Part shown: positions 1 to 5,000 of the stretch, piece by piece
Position numbering within the stretch: position 1 is the stretch's first letter
Layout of the letters: each line of letters starts with the position of its first letter
NCBI GenBank assembly: GCA_016196785.1
Contig: JACPXA010000063.1
Span: 1 to 8,303, forward strand
Source: Elusimicrobiota bacterium
GTDB taxonomy: Bacteria; Elusimicrobiota; Elusimicrobia; 2-01-FULL-59-12; JACPXA01
Reading direction: 5' to 3'
Length of the DNA stretch: 8,303 bases
The notes under the pieces: generated by a model
Databases searched by the model: none
Seen by the model: only the letters and a program-made list of their open reading frames with translations
What the model was told of the DNA's origin: nothing
Program-made: the position numbers and the translations under genes

Positions 1-127
1 CCCGAACTTTGGAGTCAATCTGCTCAATCCGCTGCAAAAAGGCGCGTGTCACCTCCTCAGCGGTGACTTCGCGTCCTCGGATGGCCTGGGCAATCGCCCC
101 GGCGCTTTGAACGGGGAGATCTTTCAT
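1..127 (-). CDS. gatA: Asp-tRNA(Asn)/Glu-tRNA(Gln) amidotransferase subunit A, N-terminal part only
   Basis: Only the first 42 codons are inside the window; the gene continues beyond the left edge. The visible protein starts MKDLPVQSAGAIAQAIRG and continues with a helix rich in VTAEEV and FLQRIEQID. This is the usual N-terminal helical segment of GatA, ahead of the amidase-signature domain, which is not visible here. GatA is the glutaminase subunit of GatCAB; it supplies ammonia for converting misacylated Glu-tRNA(Gln) or Asp-tRNA(Asn) in the cytoplasm. The ATG lies one base after the gatC stop codon, so the two are almost certainly translated together. The gatC neighbour makes the call firmer than 42 residues alone would. 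The catalytic Lys-Ser-Ser residues cannot be checked. Confidence 0.9.
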   Translation of the reverse strand, partial: MKDLPVQSAGAIAQAIRGREVTAEEVTRAFLQRIEQIDSKVR

Positions 128-128
128 G

Positions 129-449
129 TTACTTCTTGGGGGGAGCCGTCACCCCTGGTTCGCCTTCAATCACTTTCTTGACCTTAAAAAAAGGCCCTTC
201 ACGCTCCGGGGCGTTCGCCAACAACGGTTCCGCGTCGCCCCACACCCGACGGACATCCTCCCGCCAGACATTGCTCAAGGGCAACACATGCGAGGTGGGC
301 GTCACATGGGTCGTGTCGAGCTCTTTGAGTTGGCTCACGTGCTCGAGAATCTTCCCCAGTTGTTCCGCATAGAGCGTTTGTTCTTCTGGGGTCAGCGCCA
401 ATCGCGCCAGCCGCGCCACATGCGCCACCTCTTTCAGACTAATGGCCAA
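129..449 (-). CDS. gatC: Asp-tRNA(Asn)/Glu-tRNA(Gln) amidotransferase subunit C
   Basis: This 106-residue protein has the classic GatC pattern. It opens with AISLKEVAHVARLARLAL, where the helix starts with the family's VxHVAxLARL motif. Then come LTPEEQ, a helix with QLGKILEHVSQLKELDT, a mid-section VTPTSHVLPLSNVWREDV, and a C-terminal FKVKKVIE. GatC wraps around GatA and stabilises the GatCAB complex used for indirect Gln-tRNA or Asn-tRNA synthesis. I place the start at a TTG (449-447) because a strong GGGAGG ribosome site lies 5 nt upstream and family homology begins exactly there. An in-frame reading can be extended to 647, but that part reads through the promoter region and a repeat. The tail after VIE (GEPGVTAPPKK) is slightly longer than usual. 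gatA starts one base after the stop. Confidence 0.95.
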   Translation of the reverse strand: MAISLKEVAHVARLARLALTPEEQTLYAEQLGKILEHVSQLKELDTTHVTPTSHVLPLSNVWREDVRRVWGDAEPLLANAPEREGPFFKVKKVIEGEPGVTAPPKK

Positions 450-454
450 CTTCG

Positions 455-460
455 CCTCCC
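455..460 (-). promoter_or_regulatory. Ribosome binding site deciding the gatC TTG start
   Basis: On the minus strand GGGAGG is followed by a 5-nt spacer (CGAAG) and the codon TTG. It is the best Shine-Dalgarno match near the beginning of gatC homology and supports a non-ATG start. Confidence 0.7.
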
Positions 461-495
461 TTCGATCGTGAAAGTAAGAAATCGTTAGTGGCCAA

Positions 496-501
496 ATTAT
501 A
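496..501 (-). promoter_or_regulatory. Candidate -10 box for the gatCA operon
   Basis: The minus strand carries a perfect TATAAT at 501-496, which would start transcription near 489 and give a leader of about 40 nt before the gatC TTG. At the usual 16-18 nt spacing I see no good TTGACA-like -35 box, so this could be an activator-dependent or weak sigma-70 promoter, or chance in a short AT-rich stretch. Its location directly in front of gatC, on the near side of the toxin-antitoxin islet, would let gatCA be expressed independently of uvrD. Confidence 0.4.
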
Positions 502-574
502 CTTAATTCTTCGCGATGATTTCTGCCGTCGAAGTGGCTGAACTCTTGTTGTCCAGCCGGTTGGTGAGCCTCAA

Positions 575-645
575 GGGGGAACGTTCTTAGGAAGGTCGGC
601 TTTGAGGATCGGCCTCTGAAACCTAATTTCCGAAGTACGTCCCCC
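575..645. repeat. 71-bp imperfect inverted repeat (REP/MITE-like hairpin)
   Basis: The left arm (575-607) starts GGGGGAACGTTCTTAGGAA. The right arm (613-645), read on the opposite strand, starts GGGGGACGTACTTCGGAA. With single-base gaps the arms share GGGGG, ACGT, CTT, GGAA, GG, TTT and a terminal GAGG, about 26 pairs, around a short loop near 608-612. The right arm contains the 29-bp sequence repeated at 1255-1283. Such a palindrome between genes is typical of REP-like or miniature transposable elements. It lies between the gatC promoter and brnT and could also form a hairpin in RNA, but there is no T-run that would make it an intrinsic terminator. Confidence 0.65.
616..644 (-). repeat. Direct repeat copy A (29 bp)
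   Basis: On the minus strand it begins GGGGACGTACTTCGGAAA and continues TTAGGTTTCAG. It differs from copy B (1255-1283) at a single base, C instead of G in the ACGTA(C/G)TT part. Both copies have the same orientation, and the similarity stops abruptly at both ends. Copy A is also the right arm of the 575-645 inverted repeat. Confidence 0.8.
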
Positions 646-673
646 ATAGATTGTCTGGTGACACAGCCTGAGG

Positions 674-702
674 TAGACGGACATGCATAATTATTTTATA
701 AT
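674..702 (+). promoter_or_regulatory. brnTA promoter
   Basis: A consensus -10 box TATAAT lies at 697-702. Exactly 17 nt upstream is TAGACG (674-679), which matches four of six positions of TTGACA. The expected start of transcription, about 7 nt after the -10 box, falls near 709, almost on the brnT ATG at 711. The mRNA would then be leaderless or nearly so, which agrees with the absence of a Shine-Dalgarno sequence in front of brnT. Confidence 0.6.
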
Positions 703-705
703 TAT
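687..705. promoter_or_regulatory. Candidate BrnA/BrnTA operator overlapping the -10 box
   Basis: The sequence is ATAATTAT-TTT-ATAATTAT: two identical 8-bp blocks, each its own reverse complement, separated by 3 bp, so the 19 bp form both a direct repeat and an almost perfect palindrome. The -10 box of brnTA lies inside it. BrnA antitoxins are ribbon-helix-helix DNA-binding proteins that autorepress their operon in the studied Brucella system, and such dimers bind short symmetric repeats. The site fits this role, but binding is inferred; AT-rich promoters can look symmetric by chance. Confidence 0.5.
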
Positions 706-710
706 TGGGT

Positions 711-1004
711 ATGGATCTCCGCTTCGACTGGGATCCCACCAAGGCACACAATAACCAGCGGAAACATGGGGTCATGTTCGTCGAAGCCTCATCTGTCTTC
801 TTCGATGAGCACGGCATTCTCATTCACGATCCTGACCACTCCGATGAGGAGCACCGGTACCTCCTGATCGGGATGAGCGCGAAGCTCAGGCTGCTCGTGG
901 TGAGCCATACCTACCGGGAAGAGGACCGCGTGATTCGGCTGATTTCCGCACGGTTGGCCGACTCCGCAGAACGACGACAGTATGGGGGCTTAAAACGACC
1001 GTGA
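711..1004 (+). CDS. brnT: BrnT-family toxin of a type II toxin-antitoxin system
   Basis: The 97-residue protein matches the BrnT family over its full length. It opens with FDWDPTKAHNNQRKHGV (residues 5-21), the family hallmark W-D-x-x-K-x-x-x-N-x-x-K-H-G. Then come a VEASSVFFDE segment, DPDHSDEEHRYLLIG (40-54), the strand LLVVSHT (61-67), and the C-terminal IRLISAR...ERRQY (75-91). BrnT has a RelE-like RNase fold, cuts RNA and arrests growth; free toxin is neutralised by BrnA. The ATG at 711 is preferred because homology begins there; a TTG two codons earlier (705) is the alternative. No ribosome site is visible, consistent with a near-leaderless transcript. The stop overlaps the brnA start in GTGA. 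The gene is oriented against all its neighbours and flanked by repeats, which suggests horizontal acquisition. All family motifs look intact. Confidence 0.93.
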   Translation: MDLRFDWDPTKAHNNQRKHGVMFVEASSVFFDEHGILIHDPDHSDEEHRYLLIGMSAKLRLLVVSHTYREEDRVIRLISARLADSAERRQYGGLKRP

Positions 1005-1213
1005 GAAAACACTACGACTTTAGCCACGGAATCAAAAATCCCTACGCTAAACTACTCAAAGAGCAGATCACCATCAACCTCGCGAAGCCCACGATCGCAT
1101 ATTTCAAGCAGCTCGCGGAAGAAACCGGCATCGGTTACCAGGTGCTCATTGACCTCTATCTGCGTGATTGCGCCGAGGCACACCGGAAGCCGCGCTTCAA
1201 ATGGGCGGCCTGA
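1001..1213 (+). CDS. brnA: BrnA-family antitoxin, ribbon-helix-helix
   Basis: The 70-residue product starts at a GTG overlapping the brnT stop by 4 nt, so translation is coupled. The N-terminus (MRKHYDFSHGIKNPYAK, residues 1-17) is the flexible family-typical segment that contacts the toxin. The rest is a ribbon-helix-helix unit: strand ITINL (23-27), helix TIAYFKQLAEETG (31-43), helix YQVLIDLYLRDC (46-57). The GIGYQ.LI..YLRDC block is very typical of BrnA. A BrnA dimer binds DNA through the strand and represses its own promoter; the symmetric sequence at 687-705 is the likely target. In the known system toxin precedes antitoxin, as here. Function is inferred from the family; no damage is visible. 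Confidence 0.92.
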   Translation: MRKHYDFSHGIKNPYAKLLKEQITINLAKPTIAYFKQLAEETGIGYQVLIDLYLRDCAEAHRKPRFKWAA

Positions 1214-1254
1214 CACGAACTGGTCATTTGGAGGAGATGGAGCGGAGACGCTTC

Positions 1255-1283
1255 CTGAAACCTAATTTCCGAACTACGTCCCC
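1255..1283 (-). repeat. Direct repeat copy B (29 bp), overlapping the uvrD 3' end
   Basis: Read on the minus strand it starts GGGGACGTAGTTCGGAAA and continues TTAGGTTTCAG, identical to copy A except for one base. Its first ten bases lie inside the uvrD reading frame and supply the last codons GGG (partly), ACG and the stop TAG. No matching left arm is found next to it, so it is a half element compared with 575-645. Confidence 0.8.
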
Positions 1284-3436
1284 AGGGGTTCGAGACGGGC
1301 GTATTTGACCAGAAGTTTTTTCCATCGGCCGGTATCGAACAGTACCACTACTTTGAGGTGTTCCCCCGTTCCGCTCTTTTCGATGATCTTGCCCTCTCCA
1401 AACTCGGGGTGACGCACCCGCTGGCCAATCTGAATGGGCGTGGGCGGAGGGGTCGAGAAAGGAAAAGTCCACGGGGTGACCCCGGCCTGAGGTTCAGCGG
1501 GCAACGGAGACTCCGGACGGGTGACCAACCCCGCCTCAGCAATAAACCGAGAAGGGACATTCCAGTGTGGCTGCCCGTAGAGCCGCCGGCTGGCGGTGCT
1601 GGTGAGATAGAGCCTGTCCTTGGCGCGGGTCATCCCGACATAACAGAGCCGCCGTTCCTCCTCTAGTTCCTCCAGGGCAAAGGTTGAATCCCCGATGGGG
1701 AATAGGCCTTCCTCCAGGCCGGTAAGAAACACCACCGGAAACTCCAAGCCTTTGGCCAGATGGACCGTCATAAGGGTCACCCCGTTGGGGGCCCTCCCCA
1801 CTGTGTCGGCCTCGGTCAACAAGGAGGCTTGTTCTAGAAACCCCTCAAGCGAACGATCGGGAGACCGCTGCTCGTATTCCTCCACCGCGTTCACCAATTC
1901 CTGGAGGTTGTCGAGGCGGACCAGTGACTCCGCGTCGCCCTCTTCCTCCAGCGCTTGGATCATCCCGGTGCGCTCGAGAACCTGCTGGATCATACCCTTT
2001 GCGGTCTCTTGCTTTCGATCAACGATCAAGCCATGGAGCAGGTCGAGGAAGCGTTCGAGGGCGGCCTTCGCTTTCGGACCCAATCCAGCGATTTGATCCA
2101 GGCGTTGGAGGATCTCAAAGAGCGGGTCCTGCCTAGCCTTCGCCGCCTGTTCTAAGAGTTGCAGGGTTGCCTTGCCGATCCCGCGCGGAGGCACATTCAG
2201 GATCCGCTTCAGGCTCAGGGAATCCCGTGGGTTCAAGATGACCCGGAGGTATGCCAACACATCCTTGACCTCCGCTCGCTCATAGAACCGAACCGTTCCA
2301 ACTAAGCGGTACGGCAGTTCGGCCCGGCGGAAGGCATCTTCTAAGACACGGGATTGGGCGTTGGTCCGATAGAACACCGCAAAATCGCTCAGGGCATATT
2401 GTGATTGCGCCAGGGCGTGTACCTCGCCGACGACAAACTGAGCCTCCGACACCTCGTTCGGAAGTTCCTCCACCCGGACCGTTTCCCCTCCGGCCCGTTC
2501 GTTCCAGAGTTTCTTCTCCTTGCGGTGTTGATTCCGTTGAACCACCCCCCAGGCGGCGTCCAGGATCGTCCGGGGGGACCGGTAATTTTGCTCCAAGGTG
2601 ATCACCTTGGCGTTCGGATAGTCTCGTTCAAACTCCAGAATATTGCGGATGTCCGCACCCCGCCAGACGTAGACCGCCTGGTCGTCATCGCCTACCACGC
2701 AGATGTTCTTGTGCTGGGCGGCGAGGTACTTGGTCAGGAGGTACTGCGCATGGTTGGTGTCCTGATATTCATCCACCATGAGGTACCGGAACCGTTCCTG
2801 ATACTTGGTCCGGATGGCCGCTTGGTCACGGAGCAACTCCACGGCTTTCATGATGAGGTCCCCGAAGTCAACACCGCCGGCTCGTTCTAGTTTCTTTTGA
2901 TAGAGCCGGTAGACGCTGGTGACGATCTGGCGCACAGGGTCGGTGGAGGTCAAGGCATGGATTTCATACGACCGGGCATCAATGAGGTCATCCTTGGCTC
3001 GGGAGATCATGGCCACGAGCACCCCGGGCTTGTAGCTCTTTTCATCGAGATTGAGCTCCTGCAGGCATTCCTTCACCAAGGCCTTCTGATCACCTTCATC
3101 GTAAATCACAAAGTGCGGGGGGAGCCCTGCAGCGGCGGCTTCCACCCGCAGGAGCTGGGCACACCAGGCATGGTACGTAGAGAGGCACACCGCCCGGCCC
3201 TGTCCCGGCACCAGGTGTTCCACCCGGTGCCGCATCTCATCGGCGGCCTTATTCGTAAACGTGACGGCCAAGATCTGCCACGGGGAAATGCCCCGGGCAA
3301 GGAGGTGCGCAATCCGATGGGTGATGACCCGCGTTTTCCCAGTTCCCGCCCCCGCTAAGATTAAGAGCGGCCCCTCAGTCGCGAGGACCGCCTCACGTTG
3401 CGGGGGGTTGAGGTGCTCCATCCAAGGAGTGTCCAT
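1274..3436 (-). CDS. uvrD: ATP-dependent DNA helicase UvrD/PcrA (superfamily 1A)
   Basis: Three-prime to five-prime DNA helicase for nucleotide-excision and mismatch repair and for clearing RecA or stalled RNA polymerase. The 720-residue product has the usual family length and all motifs: Q motif LNPPQREAV (9-17), Walker A AGAGTGKT (28-35), Ia FTNKAADEM (60-68), Ib as TYHAWC (87-92), Walker B VDEYQDTN (221-228), III VVGDDDQAVYVWRGAD (247-262), IV LEQNYRS (281-287), V TLMTVHLAKGLEFPVVF (554-570), VI CYVGMTRAKDRLYLT (598-612). The C-terminus (about 670-717, GQRVRHPEFGEGKII...LLVKYARLEPL) is the Tudor-like module that binds RNA polymerase. VDFGDLI replaces the more usual LDFDDLL, a mild oddity. 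ATG at 3436 fits homology best; TTG 3448 and ATG 3421 are alternatives, and none has a clear ribosome site. The final Gly-Thr-stop is encoded by repeat copy B. pcrA is an equally valid name. Confidence 0.96.
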   Translation of the reverse strand: MDTPWMEHLNPPQREAVLATEGPLLILAGAGTGKTRVITHRIAHLLARGISPWQILAVTFTNKAADEMRHRVEHLVPGQGRAVCLSTYHAWCAQLLRVEAAAAGLPPHFVIYDEGDQKALVKECLQELNLDEKSYKPGVLVAMISRAKDDLIDARSYEIHALTSTDPVRQIVTSVYRLYQKKLERAGGVDFGDLIMKAVELLRDQAAIRTKYQERFRYLMVDEYQDTNHAQYLLTKYLAAQHKNICVVGDDDQAVYVWRGADIRNILEFERDYPNAKVITLEQNYRSPRTILDAAWGVVQRNQHRKEKKLWNERAGGETVRVEELPNEVSEAQFVVGEVHALAQSQYALSDFAVFYRTNAQSRVLEDAFRRAELPYRLVGTVRFYERAEVKDVLAYLRVILNPRDSLSLKRILNVPPRGIGKATLQLLEQAAKARQDPLFEILQRLDQIAGLGPKAKAALERFLDLLHGLIVDRKQETAKGMIQQVLERTGMIQALEEEGDAESLVRLDNLQELVNAVEEYEQRSPDRSLEGFLEQASLLTEADTVGRAPNGVTLMTVHLAKGLEFPVVFLTGLEEGLFPIGDSTFALEELEEERRLCYVGMTRAKDRLYLTSTASRRLYGQPHWNVPSRFIAEAGLVTRPESPLPAEPQAGVTPWTFPFSTPPPTPIQIGQRVRHPEFGEGKIIEKSGTGEHLKVVVLFDTGRWKKLLVKYARLEPLGT

Positions 3437-3466
3437 TTCACACTTCAATCAGAAAGGCAATAAAGC

Positions 3467-3478
3467 AACTACGTCCCC
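3467..3478 (-). repeat. Short copy C of the GGGGACGTAGTT repeat
   Basis: The 12 bases GGGGACGTAGTT on the minus strand match the head of copy B exactly, in the same orientation. They lie in the 41-nt gap between the methyltransferase stop and the uvrD start, with the first G shared with the stop codon TAG. After these 12 bases the similarity ends. This is a short match, but it falls exactly at a gene end, as copy B does. Confidence 0.5.
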
Positions 3479-4623
3479 TACCGGTGGTCGAGGCGAAGGA
3501 CGACCTCGACGTGGGGGGTGTGGGGGAAGAGATCAATCGGCTGCACAGCGGTGATGCGGTAGTATACCCCTAACTGTTGGAGGTCGCGCGCCAGCGCCTG
3601 GGGGTTACAGGACACGTAGACGAGACAGGGGGGGTTTAATTCCAACAGCGCCGCCATGGCCTTGGGGTGCATCCCGGCTCTCGGGGGATCCACCACCACG
3701 GCTGAGAGTTGCGTCAGCACCTGGGAGAGGGCGATGCGGCGGAGGAACACCGCAACATCTTCAGCGACAAACTCGCAATTCGTGATCCCATTGAGTTGGG
3801 CATTCTGCTCCGCATCCTGAACCGCCGCCGCGTTCGACTCAACCCCGATCACCCGGTCCGCCGCTCCAGCAAGGGTCAGGGTCATCCCGCCCGTCCCGGC
3901 ATACAGGTCTAACAAGACCCCGGGCCGAGACGGAACCCATGCCGCCACCGTGTGATACAACAGTTCAGCCCCCGCGGTGTTCGTCTGGAAAAACGCAGAG
4001 GGAGAAATCCGAAACTGAAGCGTCAAGAGCCGTTCTTCGATCCAGCCCGGTCCTGACAGGAGCTCCGTGTGTTCCGCTAACGCGACATCAGACTTCCGTG
4101 TGGTGTAGCCGACCAACATCGTGGTGACCCCTGGCAGTTCAGGCAGGAGACGCTCCCTGAGCGACGGCACATGGGTCTGGAGCTCTGGGGTACCGATGAG
4201 ATGCACCATCCGCTGGACGGTGTGTTTTCCCTCCCTGATGATCAGATAGCGCAAGACCCCCTGGTGCCGTCGGAGGTCATAGGGAGGAATGTGTTCCTGC
4301 TCCGCCCAGGACCTGACGGTCTCGAGCAACCTCGGGGCATCGGGGGAGAGCACGAGGCATTCCTGGAGCGAGACGACCTGATCAAACCGCCCCTCCCGGC
4401 GTAAGCCCAACGCCAGGGATCCGTCTGCCGTTCCAAAGGCAAACTCCATCTTGTTCCGGTAGAACCAGCGTTCCGGGGAGGGAAGGATCGGAGGGAGGTC
4501 ACCGAGCTCAAACGGGGCCAGGACCCCGGTGACAGCCGCCATCTTCCGCTCGAGCTGTTCCTCATACGGAACCCCCGGCCATCCGCACCCCCCGCACACC
4601 CCAAAATGTTGACATTGAATCAC
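3478..4623 (-). CDS. rlmD: 23S rRNA (uracil-C5)-methyltransferase, RlmD/RumA type, without TRAM domain
   Basis: The enzyme transfers a methyl group from S-adenosylmethionine to C5 of a uracil in 23S rRNA. At 381 residues it lacks the N-terminal TRAM RNA-binding domain of E. coli RumA and begins directly with the iron-sulfur part: Cys4, Cys10, Cys13 (C-x5-C-x2-C) and Cys89 are the four expected ligands of the [4Fe-4S] cluster. The Rossmann methyltransferase part has the SAM loop LLDLYAGTGG (237-246), acidic residue VES (261-263), VVDPPRAGM (310-318), the catalytic nucleophile in YVSCNP (Cys339) and the C-terminal base region PHVEVV (Glu373). RlmC or TrmA-like specificity cannot be excluded, so the symbol is provisional, the family certain. 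It starts at GTG 4623, overlapping the response-regulator stop in GTGA, so translation is probably coupled. Confidence 0.92.
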   Translation of the reverse strand: MIQCQHFGVCGGCGWPGVPYEEQLERKMAAVTGVLAPFELGDLPPILPSPERWFYRNKMEFAFGTADGSLALGLRREGRFDQVVSLQECLVLSPDAPRLLETVRSWAEQEHIPPYDLRRHQGVLRYLIIREGKHTVQRMVHLIGTPELQTHVPSLRERLLPELPGVTTMLVGYTTRKSDVALAEHTELLSGPGWIEERLLTLQFRISPSAFFQTNTAGAELLYHTVAAWVPSRPGVLLDLYAGTGGMTLTLAGAADRVIGVESNAAAVQDAEQNAQLNGITNCEFVAEDVAVFLRRIALSQVLTQLSAVVVDPPRAGMHPKAMAALLELNPPCLVYVSCNPQALARDLQQLGVYYRITAVQPIDLFPHTPHVEVVLRLDHR

Positions 4624-4994
4624 GAGTGAAGCAGCTCTTTGACCTTGGCGGACAGGTCCTGCACATGGAAGGGCTTGGTCAGAAAGGCATCGGCCAGGAA
4701 GGTCCCAACGGCGCGGTCGCGATCGCTCTCCCGAACCGTCAGGATCAAGATTTTTGGTGGAGGCGCCAAGGAGGGATCCTCTTTCAATGCCCGGCAGACC
4801 CGAAACCCGTCCATCACCGGCATCATCACATCCAACACCACCACGCTGGGTCGCAGCTCGCGGACGCGCTTGAGCGCCTCCGCCCCATCGTGCGCGATGG
4901 TGACCTGATACCCCTCGCGGGTCAAGAGATCGCTCAGCAACTCCGCGAGCGCACGATCATCATCGGCAACGAGGATACGGACTGGGGTCGTCAT
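4620..4994 (-). CDS. Stand-alone receiver-domain response regulator
   Basis: The 124-residue protein is a single CheY-like receiver domain without an output domain. The acidic pocket is Asp11-Asp12-Asp13 in ILVADDDR. The phosphoacceptor is Asp55 in VVVLDVMMPVMDGF. The switch threonine is Thr86 in ILILT, and the conserved lysine Lys107 lies in the FLTKPF motif, preceded by Phe104 at the aromatic switch position. All residues needed for phosphorylation are present. It probably signals through protein contact. No histidine kinase is in the window, so its input and partner are unknown. The ATG lies 6 nt after the htrA stop, and its own stop overlaps the methyltransferase start by 4 nt, so it sits inside a tightly packed transcription unit. 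LADAFLTKPF replaces the more common GADDYLTKPF, an ordinary variation. Confidence 0.93.
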   Translation of the reverse strand: MTTPVRILVADDDRALAELLSDLLTREGYQVTIAHDGAEALKRVRELRPSVVVLDVMMPVMDGFRVCRALKEDPSLAPPPKILILTVRESDRDRAVGTFLADAFLTKPFHVQDLSAKVKELLHS

Positions 4995-5000
4995 CCGAGG

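Larger units (their letters stand above)
575..1283. mobile_element. Putative repeat-bounded islet carrying brnTA
   Basis: The divergent brnTA operon is bordered on the left by the inverted repeat at 575-645 and on the right by copy B of its right arm (1255-1283). Taken as outer ends, the left arm at 575 (GGGGGAACGTTCTTAGGAA) and the reverse complement of copy B (GGGGACGTAGTTCGGAAA) are inverted relative to each other, as the ends of a non-autonomous element would be. The remaining 41 nt between brnA and copy B hold only a 6-bp stem with a GAGA loop (1239-1254) and no T-run. No transposase is present, and no target-site duplication could be recognised. The islet interpretation is inference. 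Confidence 0.35.

Noticed and set aside
450..647. In-frame N-terminal extension of gatC up to position 647
   Set aside because: The extension translates the -10 box and the inverted repeat, matches nothing in the GatC family, and the GGGAGG-TTG start at 449 accounts for the family's N-terminus.
1239..1254. Small stem with GAGA tetraloop after brnA as an intrinsic terminator
   Set aside because: The stem is only about 6 bp and no T-run follows on either strand.
1224..1472. Minus-strand reading frame whose C-terminal part is encoded by repeat copy B
   Set aside because: It overlaps the 3' end of uvrD in another frame and contains the same repeat-derived peptide (GDV.RKLGFR) as the false gatC extension; no independent coding evidence.
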